Positions 36,258 through 44,549 of a stretch of 64,000 nucleotides of DNA are shown here, in pieces. The notes beneath the pieces were generated by a model. It did not search any database and was not told the DNA's origin. It worked only from the letters and a program-made list of their open reading frames with translations. The first letter of the stretch is position 1; each line of letters starts with the position of its first letter. This stretch comes from Sphingobium vermicomposti (GTDB lineage: Bacteria > Pseudomonadota > Alphaproteobacteria > Sphingomonadales > Sphingomonadaceae): NCBI RefSeq assembly GCF_011762025.1, contig NZ_JAASQR010000003.1, positions 434,001 to 498,000 of the forward strand, read 5' to 3'. The position numbers and the translations under genes were made by a program.

Positions 36258-37139
36258 TTAGCGGGTGCGCCCCGCCATGGCGCGCAGCGTGCCCAGGGCA
36301 GCGCGCAGTGCCTGGTCGACTTCATCCTCCACGCGATCGCGCACGGGGATGGCCTGTTCGACCGGCATGTCCGCGATCACGCCTCGTCCGGCGGGCGCAT
36401 GGCGTTCGCGCTGGGCGAGGCCTCGTTCGAGGCGGGCCGTCAGGTCGGCAAGGGTCATCGGCTCCGCGCGGGGGGCCGACATGGGGCGAGCCGTCTCTGC
36501 AAAGGTTTCGGCAGGGGCCGCCGGTTCTGCAACCTCAACCACCTCTTCAAATTCGGCATCCGACACATCCGGGGCCAGCGCCTGCTGCGTTGGCGGGAGA
36601 GGCAGGGTGACGACGACAGGCTGCTCCGCCGCCTCCACCGGTTCAGGGGCTTCCACGCGAGCGGGTGCGATGCGGGGGAAGATATCCAGCCCGTCAAAGT
36701 CGCGGCTCGCGAAAATCGGCGTGCGCGCCGGTGCGTCCGGGTGGGCGTCCGCGCGGCGCAGGGCGGGGCGTCCACCGCTCGGCCTGATATTCCGGCCCCG
36801 CGAAAGCCAGCCCAGCTTCGACAATGCAAAACCCATGTCACTCACTCCCCGAACGCCATCCCGGCGTCCATAATCCTGTAAAAGAGGCGTCGAGACGCTG
36901 CCGCGCCCTACCCAAGCAAATCCCATCACCATCAGCGCGCCGAATCCGGCGATCAGCAGCCGCGCCTTCAACCCCAGTGGCGGCGCGGCGGCAGGCCAGG
37001 CTTCACTCAGCCCGCTCGACGCCACGATCGTTTCCACCAGGCCGACCGGCATCGCCAGAAGGACCAGTGCCGCGACAAGCCCGCCCAGCGCGGCGGGCAG
37101 GAACGTGCGGCTGGATCGAATCGCCATCGGCACAGCCAT
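36258..37139 (-). CDS. Hypothetical two-helix membrane protein in the glycosylation cluster
   Basis: A 293-residue protein with two N-terminal membrane helices (FLPAALGGLVAALVLLAMP and LLIAGFGALMVMGFAWVG) and a long, probably disordered, Pro/Ala/Glu-rich cytoplasmic region. A short helical domain at the C-terminus (LADLTARLERGLAQRE; DEVDQALRAALGTLRAMAG) may mediate contacts. I do not recognise a family. It starts immediately after the stop of the upstream glycosyltransferase gene, so they form an operon. Confidence 0.75.
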   Translation of the reverse strand: MAVPMAIRSSRTFLPAALGGLVAALVLLAMPVGLVETIVASSGLSEAWPAAAPPLGLKARLLIAGFGALMVMGFAWVGRGSVSTPLLQDYGRRDGVRGVSDMGFALSKLGWLSRGRNIRPSGGRPALRRADAHPDAPARTPIFASRDFDGLDIFPRIAPARVEAPEPVEAAEQPVVVTLPLPPTQQALAPDVSDAEFEEVVEVAEPAAPAETFAETARPMSAPRAEPMTLADLTARLERGLAQRERHAPAGRGVIADMPVEQAIPVRDRVEDEVDQALRAALGTLRAMAGRTR

Positions 37140-38366
37140 TCACGCCGCCGCGCGCAGGCGGTGGGGGATGGCGAGCAGCCGCTGATAGACCGGCTCATAA
37201 CGCAGAATATTTGACGACCAGTTACGCTCGCGCTCGACAAAGGCGCGGGCGGTTGCGCGCCGTTCGGCCCAGAATCCGCGGTCGGCGAACATGCCCCCCA
37301 ATGTCGTTGCGATGGAGGCGGGGTCGCCCGGCGTGAACAAGGCGCCGGTAACGCCATCCTCAATCAATTCGCGATGCCCGCCCACGTTCGATGCTGCGAC
37401 GAGGCGGCCCTGCGCCATCGCTTCCAGCGGCTTGAGCGGCGTCACCAGTTCCGTCAGGCGCATCGCCTTGCGCGGATAGGCAAGGATGTCGACCTGCGCA
37501 TAATAATGTTCGACCTGATCGTGCGGCACCCGGCCAACAAACAGGATATGGTCCGCAAAGGGCGACGCCATGGCCTGGTCGCGCAGAGCCTGTTCGCATG
37601 GGCCGCCACCGACCAGCAGCAGCTTGACCTTGGGCCGCAACCGCACGAGTCGCGGCATCGCGGCTATCAGGTGATCCAGCCCTTCATAATCGTAGAAACT
37701 GCCGATGAAGCCGACCACGTCCGCGCCTTCCAGCCCCAGCCGGGCGGTCAGGGCCGGATCGCGCGGCAACGGATCGCCAAACTGGTCCATGTCGACGCCA
37801 TTGGGCGACACGATGATCTTGTCTGCATCGACACCCCGCGCAAGCAGGTCGGCGCGCAGCCCTTCGCAAATGACCGCAACCGCATCGGCGGCGCGGACGG
37901 CATGCGTTTCCAGTTGGCGCGTCAGCCAGTAGCGGGGGCTTCCCTCCGTCCCGGTGCCGTTGCCGACCGCCGCATCTTCCCAAAAGGCGCGGATTTCATA
38001 GAGCATGGGGATGTCGTGCCGCTTCGCCACGCGCTGGGCAGCGATGGCGTTCAGCACCGGGCTGTGGGCGTGGATGATGTCCGGTCGCCACTGAGCAACC
38101 AGCGATTCGATGACATCTGTATGAGCCGCTATGTCGCGCCATTCGCGCAACAGCGGATTGCCGGTCGCGGCATCGCCCGGCGTGCGGTGAAAGCGCAGGC
38201 CGTCGACGACCTCCTCCATCGGCCCCGGCGCACCGTGGCGGCGGCCCGTGATGCCGCGCACGTCCCATCCTTTCGCCATTTGGGCGCGCAGGATCGCACG
38301 GGTGCGAAAGGTGTAGCCGCTGTGCATCGGCAGGCTGTGATCGAGCACGTGGAGTATCCGAGTCAT
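37140..38366 (-). CDS. Exosortase-A-type glycosyltransferase, GT4 family
   Basis: A 408-residue GT-B fold transferase. The N-terminus MTRILHVLDHSLPMHSGYTF and the nearby RTRAILRAQ are marks of the group that co-occurs with exosortase A/PEP-CTERM systems. The nucleotide-sugar domain has GFIGSFYDYEGLDHLI and the E-x7-E region TELVTPLKPLEAMAQ. It probably adds a sugar in exopolysaccharide assembly. It is divergent from the O-ligase gene and precedes a hypothetical membrane protein gene on its own strand. Confidence 0.9.
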   Translation of the reverse strand: MTRILHVLDHSLPMHSGYTFRTRAILRAQMAKGWDVRGITGRRHGAPGPMEEVVDGLRFHRTPGDAATGNPLLREWRDIAAHTDVIESLVAQWRPDIIHAHSPVLNAIAAQRVAKRHDIPMLYEIRAFWEDAAVGNGTGTEGSPRYWLTRQLETHAVRAADAVAVICEGLRADLLARGVDADKIIVSPNGVDMDQFGDPLPRDPALTARLGLEGADVVGFIGSFYDYEGLDHLIAAMPRLVRLRPKVKLLLVGGGPCEQALRDQAMASPFADHILFVGRVPHDQVEHYYAQVDILAYPRKAMRLTELVTPLKPLEAMAQGRLVAASNVGGHRELIEDGVTGALFTPGDPASIATTLGGMFADRGFWAERRATARAFVERERNWSSNILRYEPVYQRLLAIPHRLRAAA

Positions 38367-38455
38367 GAGTAATGTTGTGCCGGAAAAGGTTTAACGGCCC
38401 GTCAACTCTGCCGCTGTAGGGAAAGGGGCATGGCCCTGGACCACACTCGCACGCG

Positions 38456-38575
38456 ATGATCGACGCCCTTTCCCTACTGGTCAGCCATAGCGTGATCATG
38501 TTGGCCGCATGGCGCCTGCTGTCGCGCGCCGATCTGGATGACGAATCCGCGCAGGAGCAGGCCCCCGATGCGTGA
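38456..38575 (+). CDS. Possible 39-residue protein overlapping the O-ligase start
   Basis: A very short frame with one hydrophobic segment (LSLLVSHSVIMLAAWRLL) and an acidic tail. Its stop lies 8 bases inside the O-ligase gene (ATGCGTGA), an arrangement typical of translational coupling. No ribosome site is clear before ATG 38456. It may be a leader peptide or a small membrane subunit, or chance. Confidence 0.4.
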   Translation: MIDALSLLVSHSVIMLAAWRLLSRADLDDESAQEQAPDA

Positions 38576-39935
38576 CCTGTTCTTCGTCGCCTTCCTGGGC
38601 GCATTCTTTCTGCTGGGCCTGCGCCGCCCTTTCCTGCTGGTCGCGGTCTATGCCTATATCGACATCGTGTCGCCGCAGCGGCTTTCCTATTTCCTGCTGA
38701 ACAGCATACCCATTTCCGCCATCGCCTTTGCGCTGGCAGTCGGAACGTGGCTGCTGGTGGACAAGAAAGCGGACTGCCGCTTTTCCATGCGGCAACTGTT
38801 GCTGCTGATCCTGCTCGCCTGGTGCGGCTATACCACCGCGACGGCCGATTTCCCGCTGAATGCCCAGACAAAGTGGGAATGGGTGTGGAAGGCGATGATC
38901 TTTGCGATCTTCCTGCCGTTGACGCTGCGAACCCGGCTGCGGCTGGAGGCGCTGGCGCTGTTCATGGTGCTATGTGCCAGCACAATCATCATCAACGGCG
39001 GCATGAAGACCGCGCTGTCGGGCGGCGGATACGGCGTGCTGAACCTGATGGTCGACAATAATAGCGGCCTTTACGAAGGCAGCATCATTTCCTGCGTCGC
39101 CATATCGCTGATCCCGCTCCTCCTCTGGCTTGCGAAACATGGGACGATCTTTCCGCCCGACTGGCGCGTGCGCGGTTTCGCCTATGCGCTCTGCCTGGCC
39201 TGCCTGCTGATGCCGATCGGCACGGAAGCGCGCACCGGCCTTGTCTGCATCGTCATCCTGGCGGGCATGATGTTGATGCGGTCGAAGCGGCGCTTCGTCT
39301 ATGGCCCATTATTGGCTGTCGCCGCGCTTGCCGCCATCCCCTTCCTGCCGGCCAGCTTCACCCAGCGCATGTCGACAATCGAAAACCACCAGGGCGATGA
39401 AAGCGCTGCGACGCGTCTCGCCGTGTGGAAGTGGACGCTCGACTATGTGAAGGAGCATCCCGGCGGCGGCGGCTTCGACAATTATCTGCAGAACAGCTTT
39501 ACCTATTTCACGCAGGAACGCGTGATCGACAGCGGCGGGTCGCGCGTGGAGCGCCGCCTGGTCACCGACAAGGGCCGCGCCTATCACAGCGCCTATTTCG
39601 AAATGCTGGGCGAGCAGGGCTATTTCGGCTTTGCGGTCTGGGCGTTGCTGCACCTCATCTGCTTCATCAGGACCGAATCGATCCGTCGGCTCTATCGCAA
39701 TCGCGATGGCCCAGCCGAAGCCTGGGTCGCTCCTTTCGCGCTGGCGCTGCAACAGGGGCATGTCATCTACATGGTGGGGTCGCTATTTGTCGGCATTGCC
39801 TACCAGCCGTTCATTTTCATGATGCTGGCGCTTCAGATCGGGCTGGACACCTATTTGACCCGCAAGCGCCGGGCAGCGGCGCGCCAGCAATTATCGCCAT
39901 TCGGCCCGTTGCGGCCGGCACGAGGGGGAGTGTGA
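38568..39935 (+). CDS. Putative O-glycosylation ligase, exosortase-A-associated (Wzy-like)
   Basis: A polytopic membrane protein of 455 residues, about ten to twelve helices. The N-terminus MRDLFFVAFLGAFFLLGLRR plus SPQRLSYFLLNSIPISAIA follows the pattern of the exosortase-A O-ligase family, and the Wzy/WaaL-type periplasmic loop region has ATRLAVWKWTLDYVKEHP and AYHSAYFEMLGEQGYFGF. It likely polymerises or transfers a polysaccharide. ATG 38568 is chosen over an upstream in-frame start because the family begins MRD. It overlaps the next gene by one base. Confidence 0.88.
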   Translation: MRDLFFVAFLGAFFLLGLRRPFLLVAVYAYIDIVSPQRLSYFLLNSIPISAIAFALAVGTWLLVDKKADCRFSMRQLLLLILLAWCGYTTATADFPLNAQTKWEWVWKAMIFAIFLPLTLRTRLRLEALALFMVLCASTIIINGGMKTALSGGGYGVLNLMVDNNSGLYEGSIISCVAISLIPLLLWLAKHGTIFPPDWRVRGFAYALCLACLLMPIGTEARTGLVCIVILAGMMLMRSKRRFVYGPLLAVAALAAIPFLPASFTQRMSTIENHQGDESAATRLAVWKWTLDYVKEHPGGGGFDNYLQNSFTYFTQERVIDSGGSRVERRLVTDKGRAYHSAYFEMLGEQGYFGFAVWALLHLICFIRTESIRRLYRNRDGPAEAWVAPFALALQQGHVIYMVGSLFVGIAYQPFIFMMLALQIGLDTYLTRKRRAAARQQLSPFGPLRPARGGV

Positions 39936-40642
39936 TGAGAGGAGAATTGCGCATTCTGGGCATGGCCCACGGTCTGCTGCTGGGCCTGGTGCTGGCGTCG
40001 CCGATGATCGGGTCGAGCGCCCTGCCCTGGGGCGTCGAAGCGCTGTTCATCATTGCCGCCTTTCAGTTGCGGCTGGCCGACCGCCGGTGGGACGCGCGCG
40101 CCGGGCTTCGCGGCTGGGCGAGCCACATCCGCATGGCGCCCGCACGCATGGTGCCATGGGCGGGGACGGCGGTCGTCGCCGTCATCGCCGGGCCGGAACA
40201 GGCGGCGTTGGCAGGATCGATCCTGACCGCGGTGATATTGGGCGAACTGCTGATCTACCCCATCGGCGCGAACCTGCTGGGTCGCTTGCCGCGCCCAGGG
40301 CTGGCGGGGCTGATCCTGCTGCTGATCATCGGATGTGGTTTGAGCGAACCCGGACAGGCAAGCCGTTTTGCCGTCGCCTTTGCCATCGGGATGACCGGCT
40401 GCGTTTTCTGGATGCGCGGTCCCGATGGCGAAATGCGGTCGACGATGATTGCTACCGCAATAGCCACGGCGGCATTCCTGGCCGCGCTGTTTCATCCGGA
40501 AAGCGCGCGCTGGGTGATCCCGGCAGGCGCGCTGGCGGCGACCCTTGCGCTGGCCCATCTGTCCGTCATTCGCCGCCAGCCGCAGCATTGGCGGATCGCT
40601 GGCGGTGCGCGCGCCTTTCGGTCGTTGCTATCGCGGCCCTGA
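39935..40642 (+). CDS. Hypothetical polytopic membrane protein in the O-ligase operon
   Basis: A 235-residue, very hydrophobic protein with about seven membrane helices (MAHGLLLGLVLASPMIGSSA; AALAGSILTAVILGELLIYP; GLAGLILLLIIGCGLSE). No named family recognised. Its ATG shares a base with the O-ligase stop (TGATG), so the product is likely made in step with the ligase. A role in the same polysaccharide pathway is inference. Confidence 0.8.
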   Translation: MRGELRILGMAHGLLLGLVLASPMIGSSALPWGVEALFIIAAFQLRLADRRWDARAGLRGWASHIRMAPARMVPWAGTAVVAVIAGPEQAALAGSILTAVILGELLIYPIGANLLGRLPRPGLAGLILLLIIGCGLSEPGQASRFAVAFAIGMTGCVFWMRGPDGEMRSTMIATAIATAAFLAALFHPESARWVIPAGALAATLALAHLSVIRRQPQHWRIAGGARAFRSLLSRP

Positions 40643-40717
40643 CCATCGCCGCCACGCGCCGCGCGGAACGGAACGAAGCGCGAAAATAAGGGTTTCCTTC
40701 GCCTGAGAAGGAGCCCA

Positions 40718-41725
40718 ATGCCCCATCGCCGCATCGTCCATGCCAATGACAGCCTGCCAGGAATTTCGCGCCGGGCGCTGAAGCGCGGCTGGGCCTATTA
40801 TCTGCCCGATGGTGCCCGCATCACCGACCGCGAAGAGATTGACCGGCTGAACGCTGTCGGGATGCCGCCCGCCTATCGCGACTGCTGGTTCTGCCTGAAA
40901 CCCAACGGCCATATCCAGGCCACCGGCTATGACGACCGGCGGCGCAAGCAATATCGCTACCATCCTGAGTTTCGCGCCGCGCGTGAGGCGGAAAAATATG
41001 GCGGCTGCGCAGCATTCGGGCGGGCGCTGCCCAAGCTGCGCGCCCGGATCGAGGCGGACCTGTCCACCCGTGGCTTACGCAAGGAACGCACTTTGGCCGC
41101 AGTGGTGCGCCTGCTCGACCTCGCCAAGGTGAGGGTGGGCAATGAGCAATATGCCGCCGCGAACAAGAGTTTCGGCGCGACGACGCTGCGCCGCCGCCAC
41201 CTTGACCTGAAAGGCCAGCGGATGCGGTTGCGCTATCGCGCAAAGTCGGGCCGCGAACATGACCTGACCATCACCGATCGACGACTGTTGCGATTCGTGC
41301 GGGCGATGCAGGATTTGCCGGGGCAGCATTTGTTCCAATATCTGGATGAAGACGGCGTTGCGCGGCCGATCAGCTCAGGCGACGTCAACGCCTATATCGC
41401 CGACGCAATGGGCGGTGATTTCACGGCCAAGCATTTCCGCACCTGGGGGGCGTCCACCGTCGCCTTTGAAACGCTGGCGTCGGGACCTGTGTCCTTGAAC
41501 CAGATGATTGCCCCCGTTGCGCAAGCGCTGGGCAATACGCCTGCGATCAGCCGCAAAAGCTATATCCACCCCGCCCTGATCGAACTTTGCAAGTCGGGAC
41601 AGGATGAATGGCGAGAGGGGCTTCGCTTGCCGCGCAGCACGCGCTATCTGACCCGTTACGAACGCGGATTGATCGCTTTTCTGGACGAGTGCGGCGGAAC
41701 GTCCGCGCTCGCCGTGGCGGCCTGA
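40718..41725 (+). CDS. DNA topoisomerase IB (poxvirus/bacterial type)
   Basis: A 335-residue type IB topoisomerase that relaxes supercoils through a 3'-phosphotyrosine link. The N-terminal domain has GYDDRRRKQYRYHPEFR, and the catalytic domain has AKVRVGNEQYAAANKSFGA with a catalytic arginine and lysine region, the HFRTWGAST helix, and the nucleophilic tyrosine in ISRKSYIHP. The length is normal for the bacterial family. AGAAGGAG upstream is a strong ribosome site. Confidence 0.96.
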   Translation: MPHRRIVHANDSLPGISRRALKRGWAYYLPDGARITDREEIDRLNAVGMPPAYRDCWFCLKPNGHIQATGYDDRRRKQYRYHPEFRAAREAEKYGGCAAFGRALPKLRARIEADLSTRGLRKERTLAAVVRLLDLAKVRVGNEQYAAANKSFGATTLRRRHLDLKGQRMRLRYRAKSGREHDLTITDRRLLRFVRAMQDLPGQHLFQYLDEDGVARPISSGDVNAYIADAMGGDFTAKHFRTWGASTVAFETLASGPVSLNQMIAPVAQALGNTPAISRKSYIHPALIELCKSGQDEWREGLRLPRSTRYLTRYERGLIAFLDECGGTSALAVAA

Positions 41726-41749
41726 CCGCTCGCCAATGCAGGAATGTTC

Positions 41750-42919
41750 ATGACCGCGATAAAAGAGCCCGTGCCAATCGACATGACAGCGCGCCCACGA
41801 GACCTGGCGGAGATGTGGCGTTCAACCACCGAATGGCTCAGCGTCCATTCGCTGCAAATCCTGTTCGCGGTCGGGGCGGCGGTCCTAATCTACCTGGCGA
41901 TTGCGGCCTTGCGGGGATTTGGTAAACGCATGATCGGCAGGCCCGGCGACGCGCTGGGGCTATCGCATGTCGCCGGTCGCGCCATCGCGCGGACCAACCA
42001 TTTCTTCATGGTCATGGTCGCAGCCCGACTGGTCGTCAGCTACGCCAATCCGCCTGAGCTTGCGTTCAAGACGATCAGCTTTCTCTTCACCATAGCCGCC
42101 GTGTTCCAGGCCGCAATCTGGGCGCGCGAGATCATCCTGGGCTTGGTCGAACGCAGGACATCGGCCGAAGATGGGCATGGCGAAACCCTGGCCAACGCGA
42201 TGGGGCTGATCCGGCTGCTGGTGACCTTTGCCCTGTTCGCCATCGCCACCGTCGTCGTGCTGGACAATCTGGGCGTCAACGTCACTGGCCTGGTGGCGGG
42301 CCTGGGCATTGGCGGCATCGCCATCGGCCTGGCGGCGCAGGGCATATTTTCCGACCTGTTCGCCGCCCTGTCGATTATCTTCGACAAGCCGTTCCGCCGG
42401 GGGGAAGTGATCACCTACGACCAGACCACCGCGCGGGTCGAGCGCATTGGCCTCAAATCCACGCGTCTGCGCGCCATGTCCGGGGAAAAGAAGGTCATTT
42501 CCAACGCGAATCTGCTGCAGAAGGAGATTACCAGCCTGCAGACCCTGGCGCAGCGGCGCGTGACCTTTGGCCTTGGCATCATCTACCAGACATCCGACGA
42601 AAAGGCCGACGCGATTCCCGATATGCTGCGGCAGATAGTGGAGGCGGAAGGGTTCCTGTTCATCAATGCCGGGCTAGTGCGATTTGGCGCCAGTTCGCTG
42701 GATTATGAGCTGAACTTCGACGTGCCCGATCCTGACCTGCACGATTATTTCCTGTCGCGTCATCGGGTGGGGTTGGCGATATGGAAGCGGTTCAAGGCGG
42801 AAGGCATAGAGTTTGCCTATCCCACCCAGACCAGCTTCACCGCCGCGCCCGATGGCAGCACCATCATGCCCTATCCCGAACAGATCCACGTCGACGGCGC
42901 GGCCCGTCGGCTCACCTGA
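41750..42919 (+). CDS. MscS family mechanosensitive channel
   Basis: A small-conductance mechanosensitive channel of about 389 residues. Membrane helices lead to the pore helix TM3 GLVAGLGIGGIAIGLAAQGI with the Gly/Ala packing pattern, followed by LFAALSIIFDKPFRRGE and the beta domain. The C-terminus ends in FAYPTQTSF, typical of the family. ATG 41750 has CAGGA upstream; ATG 41744 is in frame two codons earlier. It protects cells from osmotic downshock by family precedent. Confidence 0.94.
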   Translation: MTAIKEPVPIDMTARPRDLAEMWRSTTEWLSVHSLQILFAVGAAVLIYLAIAALRGFGKRMIGRPGDALGLSHVAGRAIARTNHFFMVMVAARLVVSYANPPELAFKTISFLFTIAAVFQAAIWAREIILGLVERRTSAEDGHGETLANAMGLIRLLVTFALFAIATVVVLDNLGVNVTGLVAGLGIGGIAIGLAAQGIFSDLFAALSIIFDKPFRRGEVITYDQTTARVERIGLKSTRLRAMSGEKKVISNANLLQKEITSLQTLAQRRVTFGLGIIYQTSDEKADAIPDMLRQIVEAEGFLFINAGLVRFGASSLDYELNFDVPDPDLHDYFLSRHRVGLAIWKRFKAEGIEFAYPTQTSFTAAPDGSTIMPYPEQIHVDGAARRLT

Positions 42920-43010
42920 ACCCATTTTCGATTCGGCTTATCCTGCCTCCGCTTGCCCCGGGGACGCCCTGGATTCAGGGAAGGCACTGAATTCTGGCTG
43001 GGAAAATAAG

Positions 43011-43412
43011 ATGATGTTCTATCGGGAAAAACTCGCCATCGGCGCGGCGGTCGCGATGCTGGCGATCGCCCCTGCCGCCCACGCCGGAGGGCTGGGTGCG
43101 GAGGTCAATTATGGGCGGGCGCAAGGCGATTGGGGTGCTGAACTGGGTGCGGGCTACGCATTCGACCTGGCGGGGTTCAGCCTGACGCCCAGCGCCGGCG
43201 TCTATCTGAACGATGGCGACACGTCGATCTACGGCAGGGTCGAGGCGACCTACACGCTGCCCGCCGCCGCGACCATTGGCGCAGGCGTCCGTTTCAGCGA
43301 CGACGACCCGCGCCCCTATGCCACCATCGCCATGCCGCTGTTGCCCAAGCTGCGGGTGAAGGGGAATGTCGGCCCCAAATATTACGCCGTTGGCCTGACG
43401 CTGGGCTACTGA
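43011..43412 (+). CDS. Small exported, outer-membrane-like beta-barrel protein
   Basis: A 133-residue protein with a signal peptide (LAIGAAVAMLAIAPAAHAG) and short amphipathic beta strands (GADWGAEL-type repeats, VYLNDGDTSIYGRVEATYTL) ending in an aromatic, VGLTLGY, a common barrel C-terminus. No precise family recognised. ATG 43011 is chosen because the signal peptide begins there. Its last 7 bases overlap the convergent epimerase gene. Confidence 0.82.
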   Translation: MMFYREKLAIGAAVAMLAIAPAAHAGGLGAEVNYGRAQGDWGAELGAGYAFDLAGFSLTPSAGVYLNDGDTSIYGRVEATYTLPAAATIGAGVRFSDDDPRPYATIAMPLLPKLRVKGNVGPKYYAVGLTLGY

Positions 43413-44383
43413 CCCGTTCCCCATAGGGTGCCGGGCTGCAGCAGGCCGTCGCGCAGGGCGAGGCCGCCCTCCCGGTCACTCGCCAACAGCAGCGCGCCGT
43501 CTAGGTCGATCCAGTCCGCCCCCTGCGCGACCAGCGCGGCGGGCGCGATGCCCAGCGACGTGCCGAGCATGCACCCCACCATGATGCGAAAGCCCCGGCT
43601 GCGTGCTTCCTGCGCCAGCGCCAGTGCCTCGGTCAGCCCACCCGCCTTGTCCAGCTTGATATTCACCGCATCGAAATCCCCCAGCCGGTCGAGATCGGCG
43701 CGGGTGTGGCAGCTTTCATCAGCGCACAGCGGCAAGGGAGCGCAGATTCCCGCCAGGCGATCCTCGCGGCCATGGACGATCGGCTGCTCCACCATTTCGA
43801 CGCCCAGTTGGGACAGTGCCAGTGCCTGCCCGACGATGTCGAGGTCGTGCCAGCTCTCGTTAGCATCAACGATCAGCCGCGCCTGCGGAGCGCCCGCTCG
43901 GACAGCGGCGATCCGGGCCAGATCGCCCTCCCCGGTCAGCTTGCATTTGAGAAGGGCAAAGCCCCGTCCCGCCGCCGCCCGCGCATCGCTTTCCATCTGG
44001 GCAGGATCGTTGAGGCTGATGGTGAAAGCGGTAGACAGGGGCGCGGGTGGTTCCAGCCCGGCGAGCTGCCATACGGGCGACCCCGCCTTCTTCGCCTCCA
44101 GATCCCACAGCGCGCAATCGAGCGCATTGCGCGCCGCGCCGCGCGGCATGGTTTCCAGCAAGACTTCCCGGTCCAAGGGCCCGTCATAGGCATTGATCGC
44201 CGCCGCGCAGCCTTCCGCCGTTTCCCCTTCATAATAGATGGCTGTCCCTTCCCCCCGGCCGGACAGTTCGCCATCCCTGACAAGGCAGGTCACGACATCG
44301 ACCGATGTCTTGGCACCACGGCTGATGATGAAGGCACCCGCTACCGGCCAGCGTTCAACAGTCGCGGAAATTATGCGGGTCAT
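43406..44383 (-). CDS. L-Ala-D/L-Glu epimerase (dipeptide epimerase)
   Basis: Enolase-superfamily enzyme of 325 residues that epimerises murein dipeptides for recycling. Catalytic lysine motif LLKCKLTG, metal ligands in LIVDANESWHDL, VEQP and CADESCH, and the second lysine in VNIKLDKAGGL are in family order. A MVGCMLGTSLGIAP loop supports the dipeptide epimerase group. Together with murA, PBP1A and the amidase in this window it fits peptidoglycan turnover. Other members act on different dipeptides, so substrate is inference. Confidence 0.9.
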   Translation of the reverse strand: MTRIISATVERWPVAGAFIISRGAKTSVDVVTCLVRDGELSGRGEGTAIYYEGETAEGCAAAINAYDGPLDREVLLETMPRGAARNALDCALWDLEAKKAGSPVWQLAGLEPPAPLSTAFTISLNDPAQMESDARAAAGRGFALLKCKLTGEGDLARIAAVRAGAPQARLIVDANESWHDLDIVGQALALSQLGVEMVEQPIVHGREDRLAGICAPLPLCADESCHTRADLDRLGDFDAVNIKLDKAGGLTEALALAQEARSRGFRIMVGCMLGTSLGIAPAALVAQGADWIDLDGALLLASDREGGLALRDGLLQPGTLWGTGQ

Positions 44384-44549
44384 CGGTGTTCCCTGTCAGG
44401 AGAATATACGGGAGCAAATATCGGCCCTATGCGAAAAACCGCAAGCCGTCGCATGATCCCTTGGACTTGGCTGAATAGAAGATCACCCGCGCGCCGGGAA
44501 GCACCGATCCTCGTTGAGGGTTGGTCCGGGGGCTGCTAAGCGCCCCCGC

